A stretch of 64,000 nt of DNA, from NCBI RefSeq assembly GCF_965363235.1, contig NC_134842.1, positions 6,227,112-6,291,111 on the forward strand, given 5' to 3'. The translations under genes were made by a program, and so were the position numbers. Of this stretch, positions 1-11,625 are shown piece after piece. The stretch comes from Mytilus galloprovincialis. Lineage: Eukaryota; Mollusca; Bivalvia; Mytilida; Mytilidae. The notes under the pieces were generated by a model. It made no database searches and was not told where the DNA came from. It saw nothing but the letters and a program-made list of their open reading frames with translations. Positions within the stretch are counted from its first letter, which is position 1; every line of letters begins with the position of its first letter.

Positions 1-932
1 ATTTGAATCGGGTTGAGTAAATTTATTTTGGAGGAAAGACAGATGGGGTGAAAAAAACACTACTATAAAGACATACTAAAAGGGGAAATTAAAAGGTTAG
101 ATTTTAGCTGTTAAAGCATCACGCATAAAAATAATTACAAACGGAAAAATCAAAAAGTGTAACGTTATACATGCAGAAAACTTGAACATTGTTGGCTAGT
201 TTTATATATAAATAACGATACCATTTAGAAATGAACAAAAAACAAAACCACTCAGGACTGTTATCCAAAAGTTGATTTGGATGAAGACTGAAGGAGGACT
301 ATGTAAAATACTAAAATATCTTCAGATATTAGGGAGCCAATTGGGTTAATCAATTGTAAAAGATGGTCTAAAAATTTTGATCTTTAATAATTGGAAATTA
401 CGTGGTCTTATCTTCGTGGTAATACAGACGGTCAGTTGTTGAGTACTTTTATTTTAGATCAATAAGTAATAAGACAAACAAACTTAATCTTTGAATTTTT
501 TTTAGTAATAAATAAGATTTCAAAAAAAACTTTTAGTGGAAAATAGGTATGTTAACATTATCAGAAAATATATAAAATGGAAATCTCAGTTTGTTATTGT
601 ATATGACATTAACAATAAAGGTTTGAATCAGTACATCATCAACAAATTAACAAGTATATTGGTGTCAATGTATAACCATTCAAACCCAAATTTATTAGAC
701 AGTATCTTATTCTGAACTACATAATCAAAATTCAATATCAAATAGTGCATACTAGTAGAAATATAAGTGAGTGTCAAACTGAATTGCTTATATAACACGA
801 CACACGACGGTGAAGTAAGGCATTATATATCATGTTAACAAATTTCGTTGCTATAATCACTAAATGTTTTCCAATGATCGGTATGCACATGAATGTAGGC
901 TTTTGTTCAATATGGCTATAAATAGACTAATA
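1..932 (+). repeat. Unit 1, upstream part of the duplicated gene unit
   Basis: Matches 33,516-34,468 in the same direction and about 51,493-52,445 in reverse, with scattered substitutions and small indels (roughly 90% by eye). It is the distal upstream flank of the cysteine-rich gene unit. In units 3 and 4 this sequence runs straight into the repeat that in unit 1 begins at 14,024, so unit 1 is interrupted here by 13.1 kb. A diverged form also lies at about 20,200-20,720 in unit 2. No gene is visible; the unit continues off the left edge. Confidence 0.8.
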
Positions 933-1264
933 GGATTTAAAATCTAAATTTTAAATCAGTTATCGGTAGTGCTCATACCACTGTCCGTCGTTATACTACT
1001 TCGTCAAGTAATAGTATTTGGTTTCTTGTTGGATTATCGATCTTTGCAAGTGATTGATTTACCCATAATCTTCCTTTTGACGTCGACATTTAGGAAAAGC
1101 AGACGCATTTTTAGCCATAGATTTATCTTCTAAGACGGTTCTGTGAAAATTTTAACTGTAGGCTAAAATTGTCGCAGCACCGCCAATTTGGCAGATTTCG
1201 CTGCGCTTAGATAACATATTTGCAGTTTACAGACTTATTGTAATCGTATGATAGCATTACAGCT

Positions 1265-1435
1265 ACTGAACCACTCAAGTTTCCCGTTTTTCCGTTTTCG
1301 CTCCGTTTTTCATTCGTTCCGTTTGCGTGTTTCGTTCATTCCGTTTACGTGTCATTCATTCCATTCATTTCGTTCATTCCATTCCGTGTTCCATTCCGTG
1401 TTCCATTCCGTTTATACACGACATAGCATTATAAC
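1265..1435 (+). repeat. Degenerate CATTCCGTTT / CGTTC minisatellite
   Basis: Pyrimidine-rich run of imperfect units built from CATTCC, CGTTC and CCGTGTTC. The last unit and flank (about 1,385-1,425) recur at 3,531-3,562. A compositionally similar array lies at 13,480-13,670. The apparent reading frame through it is only a by-product of the repeat. Confidence 0.7.
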
Positions 1436-1464
1436 AAGCGTGTAATTCGGTAAATTGTGAAGCT

Positions 1465-1530
1465 AATCATTTCGTTTTAGAACGTTTACAGCGTGTTTGA
1501 ACGATTATATCATTCTAAAACGAAAGGTAA
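1465..1530. repeat. Inverted repeat, potential stem-loop
   Basis: TTTCGTTTTAGAACG is followed about 45 bp later by its near-complement CATTCTAAAACGAAAG. It could be a degraded MITE; no function is inferred. The surrounding 1,530-2,610 shows no gene, repeat or other structure that I recognise. Confidence 0.5.
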
Positions 1531-2614
1531 TTCGGTTCGTTTCACAGATAAATTTCGTATTTTATAATCACATCATCACATGTATTTTTCTTCATTTAAA
1601 AAAATGACGACTGTCACTAGCTCAGGTCTGAATAGACCGTCTTTTTTAATTAAATGATGTGAAATTTTGTTAAAACTTTTTTGTTCGCAGTATAGTCATT
1701 AAAAACTTGTTGAGACATGGAAATATTATATTTAACTTTCATGCTGAGATTAAATGTATCCACAGGTTCATTATTTATTTTTTGTAAAAAGGATGTTTAA
1801 AAATATCCCTATATTAAAGTGTACTCCACACATAGCTTACTGGATATACCGAATTGCAAATATCTACATGTAACTAATTTACAATAAAACGAATGTAGAA
1901 AATTGTAGTACGGTAGTTTGTAAATGGTCTTCTTTCTATTTTAAATGATTAAAAGTAAATGCTGAATAAAATGTATCTACGATTGCTTAAAACATAGGGA
2001 CAATATTTCAGTAAGTCTGTGTTTCATTTAATTTGATTTAACAAGCTAGATTTATCTTTTTTTAATACAGCTACTGTAATCTTAGTATTATAGGAAAATA
2101 TTTTTTTTATTTGCATATCATAAATACAATGAAATATCATGCATATGAAACATGTATATGCAGCCTTGTGTTTAAGTTTAGTGGACTATTGACAATAACA
2201 TATTTCTGTAAAGCTAAAAAGACATTTTATTGCAACAGATGTGTATTAATTAAGGTGGTGACAACGTTTGCGAGGATTTCATACATTTTTTAATCAATCC
2301 AAATAACCAGCGGGCGTACTCTGCAGGACATCTTTTGAAAACTTGCAAGACATTTCACACTTAGCTTAGTTGTTTAACAGATAATTATTCTACTGCCAAT
2401 CATTAAATGGAACTTTTATTTTTGTTATTTTTAGCAAATGAGACTAATAAAGATATTTATATATTTACATTGATCTTGATTTTTTTTGGTGTTTAAAATT
2501 TGTTCAGAAATATAATTCAGTATTTTTATTTCCTTTATTTGAAATGTTTACGATTTCAGCTAATCTGACAATAACAGTGTAGTTATAACGTGATACCTGT
2601 TAAGAGAATGATAA

Positions 2615-2735
2615 ACGAAAAAAAAAGTCACAGGAAAAAAGTCCCGGGAAAAAGGTCACAAAGTCCCTAGAAAATAAAGTCACCGGAAAAAAAAGCCACA
2701 AGAATAAAAATCACAAGAAAATAATCACAGGGAGC
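2615..2735 (+). repeat. GTCACAGGAAAAAA minisatellite
   Basis: About seven degenerate units of 14-18 bp built on GTCACAGGAAAAAA (variants GTCCCGGGAAAAAG, GTCACCGGAAAAAA, ATCACAAGAAAATA). It abuts an R1 repeat. Confidence 0.75.
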
Positions 2736-2736
2736 T

Positions 2737-2876
2737 GTCAAAGCGGTATGGGCTTTTCTCACAGTAGAAGCCCGTACGGTGACCTTTATATATACATTTG
2801 TTAAAATTTCTGTGTCATTTGATCTCTTGTGGAGAGTTATCGCATTGTAATCATACCACATCTTCTTTTTTTATAT
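2737..2876 (+). repeat. Interspersed repeat R1 (about 150 bp)
   Basis: Member of the family whose other copies read TTTTATAGCTGACTATGCGG, then a GGGCTTTGCTCA block, and end in ATCATACCACATCTTC plus a T-rich tail. This copy is diverged at its start. The tail form suggests a SINE or short MITE; no tRNA-like head was identified. Confidence 0.7.
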
Positions 2877-3055
2877 ATGTGTTGTGCAAAAAAAAAAAAA
2901 AAACCATTACAAGTTGTCGATTTATTCATTGACAGTTGCTTTTTCAGTTAGTGAAACCGTTAATAAAAACAGTCACGCACTTTGACGTTTAAAATTAATT
3001 TGAATAAGCATAGCATACTTATAGATACATGTATGTAAGTTTGACACTAGTAATT

Positions 3056-3205
3056 TTGAGGCCCTTTATAGCTTGTTGTTCGGTGTGAACCAAGGCTCCG
3101 TGTTGAAGGCCGTACTTTGACCTATAATGGTTTACTTTTTTTAAATTGTTATTTGGATGGAGAGTTGTCTCATTGGCACTCACACCACATCTTCCTATAT
3201 ATATC
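3056..3205 (+). repeat. Interspersed repeat R2 (relative of R1)
   Basis: Carries GTGTGAACCAAGGCTCCGTG and the shared R1/R2 tail GAGTTGTCTCATTGGCACTC. Other copies are at 24,711-24,850 (-), 28,120-28,265 (+), 58,450-58,600 (-) and 61,865-62,015 (+). Positions 3,206-4,240 hold simple A/T runs, a short T/G homopolymer near 3,265 and nothing else recognised. Confidence 0.75.
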
Positions 3206-4249
3206 TAAGGGCTGTATATCCAGTCACGGTCTTTGAAAACTACCATCATTATCATCAATGGCTTTTTTTTGGGGGGGGTAAATTATAGATTATGATGATA
3301 TTTCTAAAACTTGTGATCTTTTTACAAATTTCCATAAACTAGAAATTAATATTCAGCCCTAAACGTTGCCGATGAGAGCATTTTAGAAAACCATAAATAA
3401 TATTGTGTAGATATTTCAGCTTTGTCTTAAAATTTGCAATAAAAAAGTACCTTCAAATATTGAATCAAAACTCTTTTGAAACAAAGAAATTTTTCCAGAT
3501 ATATACATGTTGTATAAAGAATATTTTTTTCCGTGTTCTATTCCGTTTATGCACGACATAGAATTTTCCTTTCCTAATCAATTGCTCTCATGAATTAAAG
3601 TAATGTGAAATGTTACAACAAATCATCTACAAAATTGTACTTTAGTGTCAGTAAGGACAAAAAGTCATATTTAGTGTAAAGTGCAAAGTCCCAAAAATGT
3701 AGTTAGAGTTATGAATTTTCGTTAATTCATATGTATCATATTTTATAAGAAATATTAACATTAAACCGGGATAAAAAAAAATCTCAATTATACTAAGAAA
3801 AGAATAGTCAATGAATATTATACAATATGCTTCGTTGCAAATTCGTGTAAAACCTTAGACAAATAGTACAGTTGCATTTTATCGACTGGTCAGTGTTCGG
3901 AACTTATGATAACAAATAGTTATAGCGTATTAAGGACGAGAAAACGAATAAAAAGCTATGTTTCGCAAGAAATAAATATCCACCAGAGACAAAATGACTT
4001 ATAGATGTTAAACTGGTCCGCCGTTCCATCTATACATGTAGCTTTGTACTTCGAGGTGAACACAACAGGGGTCCAGTTTGTATAGATGTGAATTATTAAA
4101 GGTCACCGTCTCAAAATCCTATGCACGTTTGAGTTTCAATCCCGCGATAATTACAAGGGTTCATCAAAGTGTCATATAATTAATATTCGTTAATTTTATA
4201 TACTCAGAATGAATAGCTTGATCGTTTATACAGAGAATAACATAAATTT

Positions 4250-4425
4250 AAAATGAAAAAATATTTGGTATGATTGCAAACTAGACAACTATTAACCAGA
4301 GTAGATGACAGATGAAAGCAACCATAAGTAACCTATAGAAAATCCATACCGAATAGTGAGCTGTAAGAAGGTTCCGAAACAAAACAATTCAAACCAGGAA
4401 ATAAGTAATCCTGTTGCTGTAAAGA
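4250..4425 (-). repeat. Diverged R1 copy
   Basis: In reverse orientation: TGGTATGATTGCAAACTAGACAACT leads (an altered R1 tail), then an altered block corresponding to the R1 body and the AAAACAATTCAAACC flank seen beside other R1 copies. From 4,425 to 5,870 I see no repeat or gene I can support; a short ATG-led frame at 5,368-5,436 followed by a GT is too weak to call. Confidence 0.5.
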
Positions 4426-5870
4426 CTTTATAACAGTTGTGTTTATGAATGAAATGGTTAAAGAAAGCATCAATCTGTCGATTGCTTTCTTTTGCTTACT
4501 GCGCTACATCGATGAGTGTCAATTTCGTTTTTTGCGAAAACAGAAATATTTTGTTAAAAAGAAAAAACAACGTAAACATCAGAGATACATTTAATTTCAG
4601 TTCTGTTCCTGTATGAATTCGCAGTTTTTCTTAAATATTTTTTTCTTATATGCGAAGGGATTCCGTGCCTTCAGTTAGGTTTAGTATCATATAACCGAAC
4701 TTTTAATTATAATATAATATACTAGTAGGAACTAATAAATTATTCGGTCCAAGGCCTGATTGATGAAAGGGAATTATCGACAACACAAAATGCAGGAAAT
4801 AGTTGTGTACAAGAATTGAACCACGCTGAAGTACATCCATTATTCATAGTTCATTATCTATTAACTAATCAAATGGTCGCCTAGTTACAGTAACTGTAAG
4901 TAGTCCAGAAAAGGGTATAAATTTGCATCTGCATGGATAGTAAGATTGTACAAGTAAAAAGTAAAACGCTGAGTATTCCACATGCCTTAGGTGTTAATTG
5001 ACTTCTTAATTTATGACTTAATAGTATTATATTATGTAAACGAATTGAGAATCTGATTTATTCTTCCCGTAAAGTGGACAACCTTAGCATGAATACAAGT
5101 ACTTCTTCGTGACAATTACAGCTAATTTCTTTATTCATGCAGGGTAAGACTTTGGTAAGTTTGATTGCTAAAATGTTTGTATATTGACAATTGGAATTGG
5201 GATAACTGTCAATCAAATTTTAATATAACATATACTTGTTTTAATAATGCCTGTCTATATTGTTTGCAGAAGTCGATCTTTATAATAGTGCTTAAACTAA
5301 CGTTAATACAAACAAAGCAAGCAAGCCAACTGAAGTTTTACTCTACAAGCATTAGGAAATTAGCTGTAATGGTACAATTAAAGCCAGGAGCATTTAAGAT
5401 CGTAAATAAGTTACTGCAACCTAAAACACAGCCGTAGTCTGTTTTAAAATCGTTTAATGTGTCATTGTACATTTTTGTAAATAACGTTGTCTTGTCAATA
5501 TAATTTTTATTTCTTTTATTTAAATGATTATCATATTGCTTGTTCATGTGAACTTAAACACTTAATCGGGAGAGTGTGTGTCCATGTCTGCATGGTCACT
5601 GCTTATCAATCGTAATCCTCAACAATTAAGTGAACTTTCGGGAATTATCGCGTGATTTAATAGCTCGGATTTTTAGATTAGATATGCGCCGTTAAATGTG
5701 AAACTGATCTTACTAGGATCATTTTTAGAACAAAAGTGCCTTAACCTTTGTTAAGTTATCGCATGCACAGGAGTAACTTACTTAAAAAATACATGATTTC
5801 GTCTTCGCCGTTTTACTAAACATACAGCTTTTTAGTAATCACTTTACTGCATATAAGATATATACATGTA

Positions 5871-5897
5871 CCCTCCCCCTCCCCCCCCCCCCCCCCG
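5871..5897 (+). repeat. Poly-C tract
   Basis: CCCTCCCCCT followed by an uninterrupted C run. Prone to slippage and to sequencing-length error. Confidence 0.9.
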
Positions 5898-5994
5898 GGC
5901 AGAAAAAAAGAAAAAACAAAAAACAACAACCAACCAGTACATCATTAGAACCCCAATTTATTCATCGTGGAAATATTGCGCTTAAAAAGAGGGG

Positions 5995-6240
5995 CAAAAG
6001 ATGGCAGATATCAGAGGGACATTCAAACTCACAAATCGAAAATAAACTGACATCGCCATGGATAAAAAAGAAATAGAAAGACAGACAAAAAATAGTTCAC
6101 AGAACACAACATAGGAAACAAGGACTGAGCAACACAAACCCCACCAAAAACTTGGGTGATCTCAATTGTTCCGGAAGGGAAAGCATATCCTCTTCTACAT
6201 GTGGCACCCGTTGTGTTCTCATATTACCCATAATACCAAT
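5995..6240 (+). repeat. Interspersed repeat R3 (about 200-250 bp)
   Basis: Recognised by a CAAACTCACAAATCGAAAAT block, a purine-rich middle, GTTCCGGAAGGGAAAGCA and TGTGGCACCCG. Other full or partial copies: 15,775-15,965 (+), 17,925-18,060 (-), 25,795-25,925 (+), 31,993-32,165 (-), 36,340-36,475 (+), 38,262-38,470 (-), 43,040-43,270 (+), 48,070-48,205 (-), 53,805-53,985 (+), 60,790-60,950 (-). Confidence 0.7.
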
Positions 6241-6396
6241 TTGATTTGATAGCTTTGTTTTAATTTCTGTTTCAGACGCGAATTATTCAGTTTTTGGTTA
6301 AAATGCACAACATTGATTTTTTTTTACAAAAATGTTTTTGAGGAGAATAAAATTATTAACCCGTATGCATAAATTCTTAAAACATAGGAAACATAT

Positions 6397-6544
6397 AGAC
6401 AATAACTGTTTAGTGTCTTTAAATATCAGCTGTATGTGTGTACGAGGCTAAGACACTGGTGTAATGCGAGCTTTAGCGAGCTAATACTCCTGTTTCGAGC
6501 CGAGTACAAATACAACATTTAGTGACACTAAACAGTTATTGTCT
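6397..6544. mobile_element. 148-bp MITE with perfect 21-bp terminal inverted repeats
   Basis: Begins AGACAATAACTGTTTAGTGT and ends with the exact complement; the arms match over 21 bp with no mismatch. The interior is non-coding and partly palindromic (GCGAGCTTTAGCGAGC). Family and target-site duplication are not clear. Confidence 0.75.
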
Positions 6545-6962
6545 TTATCCTGCGTTTAATTCTGTATTTTTTTCGTGTTTTGAAAGACACAAAACTTCAC
6601 ATTTTGTGGCATTTAGTTTCAATTTGAAATCCCTTGCGTCCCGCATAGTAATATTAAAATCACAAATTCAGCTGAAGACGGATTGAAAAAAAAGAATCTC
6701 GAATGGTCAACAAAAATACATCGCTTAAGGTAAATTATAGTTTATTTTAACATAACAACTAATTTCAGATCTAGATCTAGGTGAGGGCGTACAAATATTA
6801 TAATTTCACCGAGGGGAGCAAAACGAAACACACTGCAATATTTGTTTATACAAAAAAAAGAAATAAAAAAAAAACATATACCATATAACATTCCATGGTT
6901 CTTATCATAACCAGTAGCATGCTAAAAACCTTTGATTTATTATTTTTACTTTTATTAAATAG

Positions 6963-7103
6963 GGGTTTCTATCTCAACACAACTACTAAACGCCCAGTCT
7001 ACAACCAACAGACAGAAAAGTATGATGCTATTTCCGGGTGTAAAACACATGCAGTAACTGTACAAGAAGAAGATGTGGTCAAGAAATCAGTTGGTGGTTT
7101 TAG
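6963..7103 (+). CDS. Internal exon of an unidentified gene
   Basis: A 141-bp open stretch bounded by a pyrimidine-rich acceptor ending TAAATAG and a donor reading TTTTAG|GTACTAAG. The encoded peptide is hydrophilic and ordinary in composition (contains TKRPVYNQQTEKYDAISGCK). The exon ends with two bases of a codon, and the next open stretch at 7,933 begins with the one base needed, so the splice keeps frame. I do not recognise the family. The AT-rich intron between contains another open stretch (about 7,199-7,276) that does not keep frame. Upstream coding exons were not found with confidence. Confidence 0.45.
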
Positions 7104-7932
7104 GTACTAAGTTTAATGAAACTTTATATCAATAACTATTATAGTGTTTCATACTGAGTGAGAAATTCAAATTACAAACAAAATATGTTATTTCCAGCAG
7201 TCGCTTCAACATGAATATGAGTTTAAGTAGAACGGACATAATAGGTCGAACGGAAAATAAAGCATCAGTATATAAATATGAAGTCTCCATGATTGTTTTC
7301 ACTAAAATATTAAGAATTGTGCTAATAGATTACAAATCCAACGACGCCGCCGGATTGAAATCCCTATTATCTCGTATTCTTCGTGACGGGACATAACATC
7401 CATTCTCTTAATGAAAAAAAAATAAATGACTTAGAAACTCCTGTTCTTATATTTATAACATTACCCATCTTTAATATCTTAATGATATCAAGAAAGCCTA
7501 ACCCTTGAAAAAGTCAGTAGCATCACAAACTCCGTCATGAATTGTGGGTGGTTTCTCTAAGCTGCTCGCTCGCTCCTGAAGGACGCGCTAATCCTGTACC
7601 ATAAGGGACAGCAATTATGTCGATCTTTGTGAGTAAAATAATGCGACAAGTCACATCTTAGTGATATGCATCAATTGATAATGATTTTTGGCAGAACATG
7701 GTGTCTTTATCTACACATATTGTACGTGCATCTTTGAATTAAGTCTAGCAATAAATAACGATATGTATTTAACACTGTAGTTTCATTGAATAGAATTATA
7801 TAAAACAATATTGAGAGGATCATATTTTTTCAATATTTGTTTCTTTATCTTTAAATCTTTTATTGCCGCAGTCATATTATAAACTTGAATCCAAAAGAAC
7901 TAATTAAACAATACAACGTTTATTTATTTCAG

Positions 7933-8098
7933 AAGCCATGCAATGTTTGACCAACCCCGAAGATCTACTGCTAAACGTAAAAGTGCAATCGTGAACCCAT
8001 ATGATGGATTTGCACATGGTGCTCAAGGGATTCGTCAGTACCATAGGAAATATGAAGAAAAAATCCTTCCTCATAAAAGAGCATGTTATGATATCTAA
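7933..8098 (+). CDS. Last exon of the same unidentified gene
   Basis: Follows a good acceptor (TATTTATTTCAG) and runs 55 codons to TAA at 8,096-8,098. An AATAAA at 8,160-8,165 fits as polyadenylation signal. The peptide is basic and aromatic (IVNPYDGFAHGAQGIRQYHR, then KILPHKRACYDI at the end); the PYDGFAHG stretch is unlike repeat-derived translation. No signal peptide, membrane segment or known domain is visible. It ends tail to tail with the zinc-finger exon on the other strand, leaving about 100 bp between the two stop codons, so the 3' UTRs probably meet or overlap. Confidence 0.5.
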
Positions 8099-8202
8099 AA
8101 ATGTCATTATCTTGAAAATGAGACAATATATCATTTAAACTTTATGAATGCTAGAAATGAATAAAAAAATCAACTTTTAGATTTATTAAATACTTTAATA
8201 AA

Positions 8203-8915
8203 TTATTTTGTTTTACAAATTTTACTATGTCTGGTGAATGATCGAACCCAACGGAAGGACTTTCCACACATACATGTATGCTCTTTCTGGCCGTGTTTCC
8301 CACTATGGTGCTGGTCTAGTGAACGCTTGCTGTTACATTCCATACAGTTGTAGGACGTATTCCCTTGACATTCTTTTACATGTCTTGTCATTGATTGTCT
8401 ATAAGCGAAAGCCTTGGTGCATACGGTACATTTAAACGGTTTGTAGTTTAAATGTTTACTGTTGCGATGACCTTCAAAATGTGCGTTATCGTTAAACCGT
8501 TGATGGCAAATATCACATTCTATTGGGCGTGAACTAGCATGGTCTCTTAAATGACGACTTAGGCCTATTCTCAATGTATATTTTTTGCCGCAAACATCGC
8601 ACATAAAAGGGTTTGAATGTCGTGCTTCGTGTTCGGTCAAAGCCCATCTATCTGAGAATTTCGCTGGGCAATGAGAACAAATCAGTTGATCCCCGTGTGT
8701 TCTCATGTGGCGTGTTAGACATCTTCTTTGAACAATTTTAGAACAGATGTCGCACTGAGCTTTAGTTCTTTTTGGCAAACCCTGTTGATCTTCGTTATTG
8801 TTTTCATCTAATTTGTCATCATTTTTATTGAGTGAAACCACTGTTTCTTCAATTAAATCAGTATCACCAACAGCTTCAAATGACCCGTCTAAAGGAGCAA
8901 TAGATGCAATTGCCT
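8203..8915 (-). CDS. C2H2 zinc-finger protein, terminal exon
   Basis: Encodes an acidic, probably disordered lead (asparagine- and aspartate-rich, about residues 20-55) followed by a run of C2H2 fingers. Counting from the first in-frame TTG at 8,937, four fingers are canonical or nearly so (C62/C65/H77/H81, C87/C90/H103/H107, C113/C116/H129/H133, C141/C144/H157/H162). Finger 5 is C2HC (C170/C173/H186/C190), finger 6 is degenerate (C198/C201/H211/H215) and finger 7 has C-x-C and ends C2HC (C222/C224/H237/C241). Linkers are not the classic TGEKP, so strong DNA binding is uncertain. There is no ATG at the start; a strong acceptor (TTTTTCAG) at 8,916 marks the probable exon start, so earlier exons lie to the right. 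AATAAA for this strand is at 8,187-8,182. Likely a nuclear nucleic-acid-binding protein. Confidence 0.8.
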
Positions 8916-8937
8916 CTGAAAAATTGTATGAGTCCAA

Positions 8938-10655
8938 TTCAATGCATTTGTGTAAAATTTGGAGCCTTATCGTGTAAATAAATAATAAAAAAAAACAATT
9001 ATGAATTTGGCTGCGTTGTTTTTATGCTAAACATATTTAGTAACACAAATTGAAAAGAAGTTATAAACTACGAAATCATGAAAATATAACTTTTCAACAC
9101 AGACACCAAACAGGCATTCATAAATGCTAACTATTGTGAAAGGAAGGGTTTTACATATTTAATTGCAAAAACATGTTTACTGAATTCCGAAGTTGCGACT
9201 CACCAAAAAAGTCTAGAACCTAGTGACGCGGCAAGTTGTCCTATGTAATACCTTGCTGTTTAACGCTATACTTAGAATAGTTTGATGGTTTCAGATCTCT
9301 GGCTGTCTCTGTTCAATTTATTAACCTATTTTATAGAAACAAGCAGATATAGAGTTTGGCCTATTTAACTCATCCTATTGTTGAAGAATTCATGTTTGTG
9401 TTGTTCGTTTGCTGTCTCATATATGTATTTTCCACGTCATCTTACATTTGATATTACCTTGTAAATTTAAAATCAAATGATAAACGGCAAATATAGATAG
9501 CATAAAAATATCATTGAATGTTCTAAGAAGTTCAAATGAAGTGTACTTGTGATATATATCAACAAACGTACCATCTGTTTCATCTTCGTCCATCTTATTA
9601 TGCGTTCTGTCCTATTACAAACGATGATTTCTTGTCTAGCCAGGTCAAAATTAAGGTCGTACACAGTTTAAATGTACATGTAGCGGACAATATAACACGT
9701 GTTTCTTTGAATTTCAATCCTTTTTTTCAATCACATTTAATAATATACCACCGCATACTTAAAACTAGATAGCAGGAGTTTTTTTTCAGAAAGTATAGAA
9801 ACTATATTACATAAAAAGTAAAATATTTGAAATAATTTAATGATACTATTCACGATGCATTTATACAATATTACAAAGATTTTTATTGATTCCTAATAAT
9901 AATTGATAAACTTGAACATTATATCGGCTTAAATCCAAAATTGGAAATGTGATCTTTCATATTTTGAATTCGAACTTTGAAAGTACTTTTTATTGTAATT
10001 TCACCTATTATAGTTTTAAAACCAATAAGTTCTAAAACTGTTGTACATGTGACGCGTAACTATTCGGTTTCGTACATGGTTGAAGACTTATTGATGTCCT
10101 CTTAATATCTTTTAATTAGTTTTGTAGTTGGGTTACATGGACCTATAACCTTACATCTCCTTTTATTCATCATAAACTGGTTCAAAATTTAAAATAAAAA
10201 AAACCCCATTAAATGTATAGTTTTCTAGAAAAGAAAATGAAAATGAAAAACAAGAATTACTTTTGACTGGCTGCCACTTTTGAGTAGAAGTCTTTAGCTA
10301 TTTGACTAGTGATGCCGCTCATGATATCCCCGGTAGAGTCAAGTATGGACATATGGAGAAAAGATTGCATGTGAAACAGAAGCAACACTTTGTCTTTTTT
10401 TTTTGTAAAATTATATCGAAAGCTACTTTAAACATGTTAAAAGAGCAGTAACTTTTCAATTTATATTGTAGAAAACTTACGAAAAGTAACATGACATGTT
10501 TAACTTTCGCTTTGACGATTACACCCACTAAATTTGGTTAAACAGGCTTTTTTTCTTCTCAAGCAGTTAATATATAGTGTAACTTCGTTCAATAACAGGC
10601 GCTATCAATAAAATTTTGAGTATTAAAGTGAAACACATATATATTTATTTCTATC
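8938..10655. other. No recognised feature
   Basis: AT-rich sequence, probably containing the intron and earlier exon(s) of the zinc-finger gene. Short open frames here have no domain, composition or splice context that I can support. Confidence 0.5.
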
Positions 10656-10935
10656 TAAACCATGACAATCTTGACCAAAACCATGACGAATTTCTAGACT
10701 CTTAACCGAACCATGTCAATCGCTTAACCAAACCATAGCAATTCCGATATCTTGCTTATTCTGCGTTAATTTCGTGAAACAACAATTCCAATATAGATCG
10801 TTTGACCCCCAATACAGATTCAAGCATCTTATATGCTTTTTATCTGCTCGTGTGAATAGAACTGAGACAATAGTTTAGGGAAGCAACATAAATTAACCAT
10901 GTCAAACTTATCCAAACTATGACAAAATCACTGTA
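10655..10935 (+). repeat. Degenerate ACCATGACAATC repeats
   Basis: Imperfect units of roughly 30 bp carrying ACCATGACAATCTTGACCAA and variants (ACCATGACGAATTTC, ACCATGTCAATCGCTTAACC, ACCATGTCAAACTTATCC). The last unit is separated from the rest by about 150 bp. Confidence 0.55.
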
Positions 10936-11490
10936 CTAAACGCTCCTCGATATAACGACCTTACTACCCGTGGTTCAGTAGCTGTCAAAATTCTTATTCT
11001 ATTTTGATGAACACATTTTAGTATTGTATTTTTTCGTTATAACTACTATTTCGTCCGGAAAAGTGAAATACTTGCCACTGTACGTTAAATAAGAAAACGT
11101 AACAAAATAAGCTTAAAATCAATTCACAAAGCTATCATACATTATAAAATAAAAAGAATATATGATAATGTGTTGCTATTATAAGTATTTTTTCGAAGTT
11201 ATATGTTTTAATATCAATTTTGAATAAGTACCTGTGTGTCGTAAGTATAACGGTGTCGTTCAATTTTTATTCAGTAGGGGTTACGGGGTTAGGACCAACT
11301 TTTTTTTTACAATCAATGCCTTTGAAATGGTAATTGGTAATATGATTGGAACTTCAATTAATCCTGAGTTGGAACCCACTTTTAAAAAAAATGCTGGATC
11401 CGCCCATGAATATTTCCTTATTTCATCATAGATACTTGTATTTAATAAGACTATCCTTGAATTATCCTGGATTTCCGACTTAACATGACG

Positions 11491-11625
11491 TAAAATTGAG
11501 AATGGAAATGAGGAATGTGTCAAAGAGACAACAACCCGACTAAAGAGTCGAAAACAGCCGAAAGCCACCAATGGGTCTTCAGCACATAGAGAAAATCCCT
11601 CACCCGGAGACGTGCTTAAGTTTGC
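11491..11625 (+). repeat. Interspersed repeat R4 (about 130 bp)
   Basis: Marked by GAGAATGGAAATGAGGAATG, AACAACCCGAC and CCACCAATGGGTCTTCA. Other copies are at 25,275-25,430 (-) and 61,295-61,440 (+). Positions 11,626-13,480 are AT-rich with no recognised feature. Confidence 0.75.

Noticed and set aside
1248-1445. Phenylalanine/serine-rich 65-codon frame.
   Set aside because: It is a translation of the CATTCCGTTT minisatellite.
5165-5437. A short open frame containing an ATG-led peptide followed by GTAAAT, a possible first exon of the gene at 6,963.
   Set aside because: The frame phase does not fit the exon at 6,963, and no connecting exon was found.
7199-7276. An open stretch with acceptor- and donor-like ends inside the intron 7,104-7,932.
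   Set aside because: Inclusion would shift the frame of the last exon, whereas skipping it keeps frame.
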